Source of the DNA: Plectrocnemia conspersa
Lineage: Eukaryota > Arthropoda > Insecta > Trichoptera > Polycentropodidae
DNA: 64,000 nt
NCBI GenBank assembly: GCA_009617715.1
Contig: VTFK01000527.1
Location: 80,387-144,386 of the forward strand
Direction: 5' to 3'
Shown: positions 26,101 through 38,100 of the stretch, piece after piece
Position numbering within the stretch: position 1 is the first letter of the stretch
How the letters are laid out: each line of letters begins with the position of its first letter
Notes under the pieces: generated by a model
Told to the model about the DNA's origin: nothing
Database searches by the model: none
Seen by the model: the letters and a program-made list of their open reading frames with translations, nothing else
Made by a program: the position numbers and the translations under genes

Positions 26101-29100
26101 TAACGGTTTAATACGAAATTTTCCCGTTTGATTACTGGTTATGGCGATCATAAAAGGGGAAGAAAAGAGCTAAATATAATACATTATGGGTGATTATTTT
26201 TGGAAAATTATAGTTTCACTACAGTGTATACTATATCTAATAACTTGGTATATTTTGAGGCATTTTTAAAATTAAAGTGCCAATACGCATTAAATGTAAT
26301 ACTAATGCTAATAAATATGGAAATGAATCGAACACGCAAACATCACTATTATAACACCATTGTGTGCCAACGCAATTATAGTTATAGTAAAGAAAAACTA
26401 AAACATTAGAGACATATTGATATTTTAAAATAATGAGTAAATTTTGTGATTTTAATTCACTATTTATTAAAATAGGAAAAAATAAATGTTAAAGAAGTCA
26501 AAAATATATTAATATCTATGGCGTTATTAATTTCATTACGATATTGTTTTTCATATAATAAAAATGTGGCAATCGTTTAACTAATAAGATAACGATGTTT
26601 TTAAAAGTAAATTTTAAACTTATTTTCAACGTTTCTGGAAATACCTTTAAAACTTTTTCTTGACAAAGATGAGAAAGCGCGATTTTTGTAAGAAATATAA
26701 TTGATTAAAAAAATATGAATCGCACGTTTCTGGAAACTTTAGAGAAACCACATTACTACACTAATGGCCAAACATATAAGCCAGATTGGTTTTGAGATGT
26801 CGGTCAGAGAAGAGAAAAAGTTTTTTTTTTGTATTTTTCTAGTAAGTATTTAAGGTACATAGCAAAGAACCATATTCTAAAGATAGTCCCAAACGGCATC
26901 CTACATAGCTGCCTTCACAGAGTAAGGTCTTACTTAATGAGTTACTCAGATAATTAATCTTCCTGAGGACGAGAACCTCGTTTGCAAGGCAAAGGTCTGT
27001 GCCCCTGAATAATATACTCCGTAATCCGTATGTTCCATAAATGTATGTTTGTATTATATTGTAGAGTTTTTGTTCAATTGAATTATATATATTTATTTAA
27101 ATGTTTACTGAAAAGCCAATGTCCTTACACGCTTATTTTTTGATTTCGATATGTTTTTTTATTATTAATAAGATAATTTTTAAAAAAATATACTTTTTAA
27201 GGTTTTGTTACCTTAAGGGGTATGACTTCGTAGCTAGTTAATCTAGTTAGAATTTTATTAAATTATATTACAATTGCGACAGATGATGTTTTCTCCGAGC
27301 GGTGGTGGAGAAGCTAGCGCAGGTGTGATGTCCGTGAAAGGTCCTCAATGATCTTGCAGTGAAAGTATCTGGAGGCAGTTCCTCTTACTGCGATGATCGT
27401 GTTTCGGGAGTCTCAAGTCGTATCTTTGCGTCTGCCAGGCGGAGTGAATCTGCTCTCTTCGAGTATCTGCCGGAGACCGCGAGTGACTGCTTGTGACTGC
27501 CTTTTCCTTATCAAAGTCCATGCTTAAAGTATCCAGCGCTTCAAATCTTGCTAACCAATCACAATCATGCAGCGATCATCTAGCCAATAGATGTACTCGT
27601 TTCTTAGAGCAGCGAAATAGGTATACGCCTTTAGAAAGCAACATTTGCTTGATTTGCGTTTTCCAAGGTTGTACACTCCCACGGGACTCTTGTAGATCGG
27701 ATGATTTATTATATCCGTGACGTTTTACAACAAATAAATAATCTTTCAATGCACAGGAGAATACATGCGTATTATTTATGTTATTTTCTGGTTGCAATGA
27801 GGGCTTGAGTGGTCCTGATCCTTTATGCTGTTGCTGGGTGATTATTTTGGTCCAAGTTTATTAACACGAGTTTTGAGAATATGATCTTTCACAAACGTGT
27901 GCATCTGTGTGTTTTTTTTTATTATTTTAATCAATAATAAACATTATATTCTGATGAAGTAGAAGTGACTTAGAATATTTATAAAAATGCGGACTTACTG
28001 TCGATCGACATGTTTTTCATAAAAAAATTTTCGTTGAAGAATGAACAGTTCAAATATTTATCAAGATAAATATTTAGTCTGCACATCACCAAAATGTTTA
28101 ATAATGTGTCGAGGATGCTTGGTTTCAATATGCGTCACTTTCACAATGTATTGTGCGATTTGCATTCTGTACAATATGTTAGTTCGTAGCTTTTTCGAGT
28201 ACGACTTTATTGCCTAAAATACCAACCAAGAAAAGTAATCAATGTTGATTACGGATCGTTTTTGAATTTTTTCTAGGGGCGTTATAAACAAATAATTTCA
28301 TTCTTGACTTATCGTGTATTAAACGATTCACTTTTTAAAGTTTTTGAGGAATGGGGGGAGGGTCAAAAATCCGTCGATACTCGATGGTTTTTAACTGCGT
28401 ACTACTGTCAAAAGTCACGATTGCGTTCCCTATTTTGGTCCGTTGCGGTCAAAACGTCAGCACTCAAGAACATATCGTTTTCCAGACACGATGATTTTTT
28501 CAGTGATAGCTACGAGGAGCTAGAACAATTTATGTGGTGTGACTCTAGATAGATGTACTTCATTATTATTTTTTTAAATGTTTATTTTACTAAAAATTTC
28601 GTATTTTAGTATATGCAGATGTATGTATGTATATGCGTGTATGTTTGAGCTAATTATAAAATATGTATGTGTTTCGAATGTCCATCGTGACCTATAAATA
28701 TTTTTTAATATTACAATAATACCTTATTATTATGCAGTAGTTCGTATCCACCTGGTTTGCACTCGTGAGATCGTACCAAGAACATCAGCCTATGTTTCTT
28801 CAGAAACTTTTTTGTAACGTCTGGCCCAAAATATGTACCTGCTCCTCGAAGGGCATTAGGGATACACCCCTCTCCAGGCTGAGGGTCGCTCCACAGTATA
28901 TCGAATACCTGTAACATAGAAAAAACTACATAAAACGAACCTTTTCAATGTTTAATTAAAAAATAAAATACCACGAAAAGGACATTTTTATAAACTATTT
29001 AGGTACATAGTATATAAACTAGGATAAAATTATTGTTGAATAGTTTAATATTATTTAAATTAATGTCGTTCTTAAATGAAACCAAAAAATCACTTTTATT

Positions 29101-32100
29101 AAATGTCTAATTAAATTTCAGTAATTCTAAATATCATATTTTTCTAAAAAAACATTCTCCTACTTCCGGGAATTTTTTAATTCTATTAGCATAAAATGTC
29201 GGAGGCTTTGATTCAAAATAATCCAATGGTCTTTTTTTCACATCGTCAGCATTTTAATTTTCTTTTCGTTTATAAAGTGTTGCATTGATCGAAATAAATG
29301 ACAATCGTAAGGAGCAAGGTCTGGAAAATAAGGTGAAAGAAATTAAACCTTTCAGTCAAGTTCCTTGAATTAATCGATTAACGTGTTGTAGAAGTATTCC
29401 ATTTTTTTTGACAAATGCAACGATTTATTTGGTTATTGTTTGGCCTGATTTATGAGTTTCTTAATGCACAATCCGTTTGAAATTCCATCATACATACAAG
29501 CTTGGTTTTAATACTAGACCATATGATAAAATCTGCACTTGTCAAGAGACGTCGAATATTTCACAATATGCTAAATTGCTTCTTGATAAAAAAATCAAAG
29601 AACATGACTGAAAGGTTTTATCTTATTATCCAGACCTTGCTCCTTCCGATTACTATTTATTTCGATCGATGCAACACTTTCTAGATGGAAATAAAATACA
29701 TACCATATGAAAAATGGGCTATCGGAATATTTTGAATCAAAGTCTTAAAAAATAGGTTATATATTAAAAAATATATAACATCAAAATTAATAACTAATAC
29801 AAAACATTTAAAAGTATTTTTTCAATAGAATCAGTTTCGGGATTACCTAATATATGTCATGTAATTAAGATAACACCTCTGAAAGAACTGCAAATTTAGA
29901 TGCAATTTAAGTACCGTATGCATTTACGGTTATAATAAAATATTTTTCCACAAATTTTAAATACATATTAACCCATCTGTGATTTTATTTATTAAAATAC
30001 TGCTATTGCTATAATAATATAAAGTTTACTGATTTGTTTTACAAATACTATATTATACTTTATAATATTATAATATCTTTTTAATAACCCTATGAGTTGC
30101 AAAAAAAACTTTATAATTATTATATCTATATTTCTAATAAGCATATTTAAACTTTAATTCAAGTTATTGATTAACAAAGATCAAATAGTTGCAAAACATT
30201 TAATTGATTTAATAGTTGAAAATCACTTTTAGACACGTATGGATTTTTAATGTATAAAACTTTAAAATATCTATTTATTTATCTTGTAGATAACATATTT
30301 TTAACACTTTATATTTTTTTGGGTTTATTTATTTTTATTAAAAATTTAAAGAAAAGTTTTGCAATAGGGTTTTTAATTCAAGCCAATTTTTGTGATTTCT
30401 GTAAAAAAATGCTTAACAATAAACTTTTTTGCTACTGCAGTAAAAATCACTCTAATGCAATGTTTTTCAAATAAATTTAGTCACGCAACCCTTTTTTTAT
30501 TTTTTAAAACTTAACAGAATCTCTTAATTATTTTAACACTGCATATATGAACTTTCATACGAAATTTCGCCTTATTTTTAATATCAAAAATCACCGAATG
30601 AAGTGTCACCACAGATAAAATCAATGTCATGATTGATAGTAGCTGTCATTTGACGACACAAAATATGGGCCAGGCGCATAATATCACTGCCCCTATTTTT
30701 TTTTAAATATTTACACAAGCATGGAATAGCCGAAAAATTATTACCGCATCGATTAAGCGATAAAAATCGATTGGGCTAAGGTTCTACATGAGATTTGTTA
30801 ATTAAACTCAATAAAATATGTTTTTTACAAACGATTGAACATTAGCAAAAAAAGTGGATTCAGTATATTAGTAAAACATCTCAATTATTGTTGCTAATGG
30901 TGAAAAACAAGTACTTCTATAATTTACAAAAAATTAAATTCTGCAGCATTTAAAAAGCTTAAAGCTTTGCAAAGCTAACCTAATACTGTAAAAAAAACCG
31001 ATTTAAACTTTTGTCAAGAGCACTTGAATCAGATTTTCGTTTCATAAAAAGATCGATGTTTTTAATTTTTGCTCACTTATATTTAATGAAAATAATAATG
31101 TAACTCACAAAGTCACGATTTATAGCATTGAAATTTAATTATTATTTTACTTTGTAGTGTTGCAAAAATAAATAAAAAGTAAATTGATTGTGTATTAATA
31201 TTCTTAAATGTATATCTGAAGTTCATGGCATTTATTGACTTTGCTATTATTTTATATTCAATTTTTTCAGGTAAAATAAATTAATAAATGAATAAATCTC
31301 ACCTGCTTCCATTCGACCTTGTCGATAACCTCAGCCCCTGGTGCGTTGCTCTCTGTGATCGGTGGTCTCAGCAAGGACACGTACTAGAATTTAAGAAAAT
31401 AAATAAAAATAAAATTGTAGACGTATATGGGATTTAAGCGAACATTTCAATTTCGACGTGAAAGGGTTGAGTTCGGTTCGCAGATCGCGTTTTAATTATG
31501 TTTACTCAGAAACTGCAAATGCCGCATTATTCATCCCGCTTGCAAAACGCAAGGCGTGGATGTGTCTATTAAATTGGGAAAGGGTTTATTGCCAAGGCGG
31601 ATCTGTGTTATTTATTTAGTAGTACGTGTAAATTTTCAGTTGCCGTAAATCTTTAGTTGCCATCAACATGTCGCTCGCGGAGGAGACAACAACCTGGAGA
31701 GACTGGTAGTGGTCTGCAGCATCTAAAGAAGAGGAGGCATAGGAAGATTCCTGATGCGCTGGTCTGACCAAATATAAAAACACAAATTGAAGCACTTCGG
31801 GCAGTAGAATCAAGGAAAAACTGTAGGGGTGTTCTGCACAAGCTTAGAACGTATCAGTATGCAGACGATCATCAGCAGTAATTTTAAAGAAATCAGTGAC
31901 ATATATTTTATTATTAATAAACTTTTATTTTTGAACTAATAATCAAAATATGTCTCTAGTACGATCTATCCCGCTTTTATTTTAATTATTAATCACGATA
32001 TTCATCCATGAGGTTAGGAAAATCTATAAAAATTAATCTGCTGTGATCGATCGAAATTTTAATTATATAATAATCAGTGATTCCAATCTTCCAGATAATA

Positions 32101-35100
32101 TTAAAATTAAAAGTCAAATTATTTATCGCACATTATCTAGATAAATAAGACTAGTCTTATTTTATAAAAAAATACAGTTTAAATTATTAGTCGTAGAATT
32201 TATATTATGACAACTTGAGCGAGCTAGCTATCAAATAGCGGTACTGCAATTTTCTAAAGGATGCTCTACTTATTCTAATGTACGACGTAGATTGGAATAT
32301 AATTCGCTCTGAAAGTGACTCCGCTTTGTGTCGCAGTCATATCGATCTTAGCCCCACCTGACCTCAAAGAGACTCGTCTAATTTGAATGCTGCATACAGC
32401 AAAACGAAAACATGCACACACAAAGTGGCCACAGAAGAAACTTGAACTCGAGAGTGGCAATCAATTAACTCTTTGATGTTCCTAGCATCGTGTAAAAATA
32501 GACGAAAGTCCTTTGAGTGAACCGCAACAAAGCAAAGGCCCCAGACTCGTTAACCCCATCAAGTTCTTTTTATTGTTTGGCTTCGAAATTAATAAACATT
32601 ATGGCGCACTCTTTTGCGACGACCTTATCCCGAGCTCGAGTCTTGAGCAAGAGCTCTAAAGAGCTTTGAGGATCGTCAACTTTTTTGATGAGATAAAAAG
32701 ACGCACTCAACGTAGGTCTTAGCTACATTATAACGAGGAGCTTTAATGAACGTTTTTATTTACTATTAAATTGTTAATAATTAATTAAATAAATAAAGTG
32801 GATTTCGACGCGAGTGGATCAAACCTTTGAAAATGGAAGACAAACATTAATTAAGATAGCTGCTTTGATTGATTGATTGTCAATCGAACTTCAGACATGA
32901 CCTGCTTTTTAACAATGGCAAAAATAGATTTTTATAAAGTACACCATTCAAAATTAAAGCACAGTAAACACCAAAGCTTTTATCTATTGTTTGTCTTTTG
33001 TGAAACGTAATTTCTTTAAGTACGCACAATAAATGACTTTAATCAATGTAAAAATCGACGAAATAAATTTCACGATTTAAGGGATGATATGAATAAATTC
33101 ACTGATTTGGTTGATCTATTATCTATGTTTTTTAGTAAAATAAATACACTTAAAAGAACGGAAATTGAACACAGATGGTTAGAATAATTGAAACATTTAA
33201 AGGCGAAAATGTGTTTATTCCCAGAATCCCATTGATACCTAGCGATTTGCCTTTTCGCTTCAAGTGACATCAATTCCAAATTCGCCATGCTTTCTCCGTG
33301 ACAATAAATAAGTAACAATGTCTTCTACAAAACAGATTATTGATTAAACAAACACAGAACATGTAAAGCTCCAAAGTAATTCTTTACATTTAAACGATAT
33401 TTTCAGATACAAATTCAACAAGAGCAAAAAAGTTTTTAAAGAAAAAGTTTTCTTTTAAATAACAATTTGCGATAACTAGATGTAAAACGTCTAATAAAAC
33501 GTACACAATAGTCTGATTAGATACTGGTTAAAAAACATATGTTAAAGCATATCGCATTTAAACTACGACAATTAACGATATTTTAATTTTCAAGGCAAAG
33601 AAGATTATCTCATATACCATTTTATAAGAAATATTTTTATTTAAATATTTTATAAATAAAAGGAGGTACCACTGCGACTGAGCACTAGGCACGTACTGTG
33701 AGATACTTTCCTTTTCGCTCGCTCGCGTGCTAAGTGACGAGAGTGAGTGAGAGATAAGGGCGTGCTTGACATGCGGTCCACACGCCCTTATCTCTCACTC
33801 GCTCTCGTCATTTAACACGCAAGCAAGTGAAAGGAAAAGTATCTTACCATACGCATGGTCAGTTATAAATGCATGGCCGTAGATGCGCTACCTGTTTTCA
33901 GTTTATTCAACCAAAACGCGTGTAAAAGTGTATCGTTTTTTACTCATCATCGTCATCATTGCATCTGAATTGGGATATTTCAAGCTCTTTTAGTATTAAA
34001 ATGGGTACAATAACATCGTTACGTGCATATTAAATGGAAAAAATAAGGTCACGCCCTTCTTTATTAAGAACATCGACCGATATGGAAGGAATAAATATAA
34101 TCGAAATTTACTCTTACCTTTCCCCTGTCCAAACTGCGGATGAGATCCAAATCCGTAGTGTCAGAAATGCCTCCGTGGACAACAAGGACTTTATTATTGA
34201 CGACAGTCCCCAAGGGAAGCCATCTATAGACTCCTTCGATCAATTTCAGCAGACGCTCAGCGTTGTGCTAAAAATATTATAAAAAAAACATATATTAAAA
34301 AAGTGCATCGTTTATTATGTTTTTCTGTGATATTTTTTTCATTACTCAAATATATATTCGAAGCAAAATTTTAACGGCGGCATGACATATTGACATGTAT
34401 TGCCTTATAGGCTTTTTTAAAAGTAATTTTTCAGTTTGACATGTGCAAAGTCTGAGGGTGAATTTGAAGTGATTTATTATAGCATTTTTTTGAAGAAGTA
34501 AATATTTATTATGTATTGAATGTTAAGTGGGTTTTTATTTGTTAATTAAATTTAAAAAAAGTTACAGTACAGCGCTTCTCATTTTTGTGTTTTATAATAT
34601 TTATATAAAATTAAAACTAATTAACTATATTGACCTGTGGAAAATAATATATCAAATATTTAATAGTTGTAAGTATATTAAAAATAATTGAAACTGTAAT
34701 TCAATAAATATTTTTGTGCAGTTAATAAATATTCAGTATAATATTAATTTTGTTTATAATACTTAAAAGCAGTTATAAATCAAATAATAATGTTAGCACT
34801 GACAATGTCCAAATTTAACTAAGCTTATACTTGTGTATATCAAACGAAATTATTGTGTTCTTGGCTCTATATTAATATAAATCTATAAAAATATAAGATC
34901 GATTCATTGTGTTTTTTTCGAGAAAAATGCGAAACGATGATTCTTAAGAATTTTAATAAGACGCTTTTCTTGTTAAAAAATAAATATATTTAAATATTTG
35001 ATATTTAAGATACGCTAAATTTTAGGTAGTAATACCAGATACAGGGTTTTCCAAATATTATTCTAAAAATATTGTGCGGCAATTAAATATTCTAGACCGA

Positions 35101-38100
35101 CTCTAGAAATAGCGAATACCAATCATTTTGTTTTAGATTACTCAAACATTTTTCAATCAACAAAAAATAATAATACAAGGAGCAATGACTTGAAAATGAT
35201 TATATGATTTAGTTTTTGGCATGGATTTGTTCGCCGACTGTTTTATGTAAATGCTATAATATAAATCATATAAAAAGATGCATAATACGAAGAAAAATAT
35301 TTTTAAATGAAAAGAGATCATTAATAAAAATTTCAATCTGAATTAGAAAAATATATCTCATATTTTAAACTGAAATAATTAAATTATGTTACAATTAAAT
35401 AGTTCTATGTTTTAAGAAATGTTTTGCCATTATATTTTAAATATTAAACTATTTTAATAATATAAAAAAAAATTTTGTAAGTAAAATCAGTAAAATTATT
35501 TTTTATACATATGTATAATAATTTAAATACATATGCTTATTATAAAAATTGTTTCATTGGGTCAAGAATTCTTGAAAATTTTGATCAATTTATTATTTCT
35601 CGAGAAATAGAAATCATCTAAAAATAAGAAACAATATATTGGGGTGCAAAATGTTTTTAAAATAAAAGCTTTTTTTGGAGTAACTTTAAAGAATCATATT
35701 TAGCCTCGTTATTACAATGTATATAAATAAAATGCAATAGCTGGACATCTAGCCCGCACATACGACTCAAAGTCTGCAAAGTGGTTAACTTTTAATTAGC
35801 CTCAGGGAAAAATACTATTATCATATACATCTAGTACTGATTTTTTTGGTTTAGAATACTTAAAAATGTTGAATGTCTAATAATTATATTTTATTTAAAG
35901 AGCAACTCCAATCAGTTAATTTTATTTGATAAGAAACTCTCGTCGTCCCAATTTGTATATTCAGGATTATGCAAGACTCTTAAGGGGCAATTAATAAAAG
36001 AAGTTTTGTCTGAGCAAATTGCGGCCTCCGCTCTTAAAAGATATTATGCAAATTTTCAAGAGGCCGTTTCGGTCTTTCTACTTTTTTCTCTTTTTTACAA
36101 CATTCAAAAAAATCCAGGAAACACGTGTAAAATGAGACGTTGAGAATTGTGTATTTTTCACACAAGTTATTTCACTAACGCTCTTTTCCAGATTACATAA
36201 ACACGCAATTACTTTTTTAGATTCTTATTGCCCAAGAGGGCGAAGTTTAATGTCAAGGTTGCAAAAAAATATATACACAAGGGCTGTAAATATTTTTTAC
36301 AAGAGATTTCCCCGGCAATCAATAGCATTTTGTTTATTTTGAGGCGCCTCAAAAGAGAAAATACCTTTCACCTGACAGAGAACCCTCGATACCCTTTCTA
36401 GTACCCTCAGTTCCAAGATGTGTGCTATTGACTTTTCTATTCTCTATCAGCACAATATGTGCTGTTAAACGAAACCTTTTTTAAACAACAAAAATCTATC
36501 GAAATGAATTTTATTTATAGAGCAATTTATATTTCTTTAATTATTTGACATTGTCGCATTCTTTACAAAGGCCAAGAATGCGTTTAGGAATTTGGGCGTT
36601 CTGAAAATATTAATATTCCACGAAAACGGTAAAATACAAAAACGACATCATAAATAAAGTATGATAATCTGATTGGGAAATTCGACGAAAAAATGAGAGA
36701 ATTTTCATTTTATTCTCACGACAAAGATTTAAATAAAAGTGAATATTTACAATGTATATAAATTTATGTGCTAAATTTCATTGCTTATTCATATAACGTA
36801 TAGTAAAATTTAAAGTTAGACATTTTCAATACAATGATTTAGATTGTTATGAAAATAAGTTATAATGTATCTAACATATAGATTTAAACATATAATATTG
36901 ATAATTTTATTAGTTTTTACAATATTTCTACCTCTTATGTCTATATATAACTTTATAATCAGATCTCATTCAGGAGTTATATTTCTCTTACCAATGGTCG
37001 ATTAACAATATGTTTGATTTTATAAAGTGGTTCGAAACATTGTACTGTTAATAGTATATATAACATTGTAATGCACAAGTGTGCTTCAAAGCAAGACACT
37101 AGATTTTGGCAAGCAATAGAAAGACAATGTGATAAGTCTTTGTATAATCAAACAGTGTTCCTAAAATACTAAGCTATTTATACGATACATCTATATTATT
37201 TCAGATAAGAACTTTATTAAGAAATAGTTATGTATATTATCATTGTTAAATATAATTTTACTAACTCAGTCAGTTAAAATATATCGAAAAATTGATTTAC
37301 AATTTACTGCAACTGCCAAGTAATTTATTTACGATCGTCATTTTTTGTTTAGAACAACCATTCAATATCTAAAATTAGATCGTATAAAAGATATTTGCAT
37401 ATTTTAGTATTTGAAATAAAATACTGAATAATATTACGAATAATCGCATGTGCGTTTCGTATATTATATAAAAAAAGGAAAAATATCGGGTTAACATATC
37501 CATCCTAGCGTAAGGATGAATGAAATGTACCCAACTGTAAAAATAACGAAAAATTGCTAGCTTCAAAGACAAAATCGATTCTAACGCACACATGTGAATT
37601 TAATAAAAGATATATGTATATATACTACAAAAATAATTTATTTTCTGCTTACCTTGTACTTTTGGTGGACCTCCCTTATGAAGCCGTACCTGCAAAACGA
37701 CAAAGTTGAGCCTTTAGTTAAGTGAAATATGTGTTATGTTATTTCTCATTCCGTTAGATTGGTTAATAAATTTCAGAGAGTCTGTATAAATCACCGTCGA
37801 TAAATCACAGAGAGAGCTAATTCCAGACGATAAATCCAGCACGTAGCGAAATGGCAAAGGTTGTTGCGCTCTTACATTATGCTGTGGTCAAACATGGATG
37901 CAATTATAGTACCCAAGACAAACCTTACTATTTTTTCTCACACATACTTAACATGATTCGAATACAAATATTAAGTTTCTAAATGTAGATTTTTGTATGA
38001 AATATAAAATTTATATAATTTCATTAAAAAAAATTCTGTTTACTTTCTGAAGCCTGACAGACTCATTGTGTTTTTTTATGATCTAGGAATTTAATATAAA

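Larger units (their letters stand above)
28909..31302 (-). other. rdgC: rdgC intron (about 2.4 kb) with paired mariner remnants
   Basis: Donor gtgaga at 31302 and acceptor tgttacag at 28909. It holds two mariner fragments in opposite orientation (29159-29400 and 29470-29760). The rest, 29.8-31.3 kb, is AT-rich with no recognised element. Confidence 0.7.
31384..34117 (-). other. rdgC: rdgC intron (about 2.7 kb)
   Basis: Donor gtaaga at 34117 and acceptor ttctag at 31384. It contains a LINE 3' end (31650-31881) and a foldback element (33663-33893). The GC-richer patch at 32275-32720 has no feature I recognise. Confidence 0.7.

Noticed and set aside
33701..33844. Foldback arms as a microRNA gene
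   Set aside because: Arms of 64 bp with near-perfect pairing and a decaying outer repeat fit a MITE better than a miRNA precursor, which would have bulges and conserved mature sequence; small-RNA data would be needed to reverse this.
34034..34282. Plus-strand open frame of 82 codons
   Set aside because: Antisense shadow of the rdgC exon at 34118-34267.
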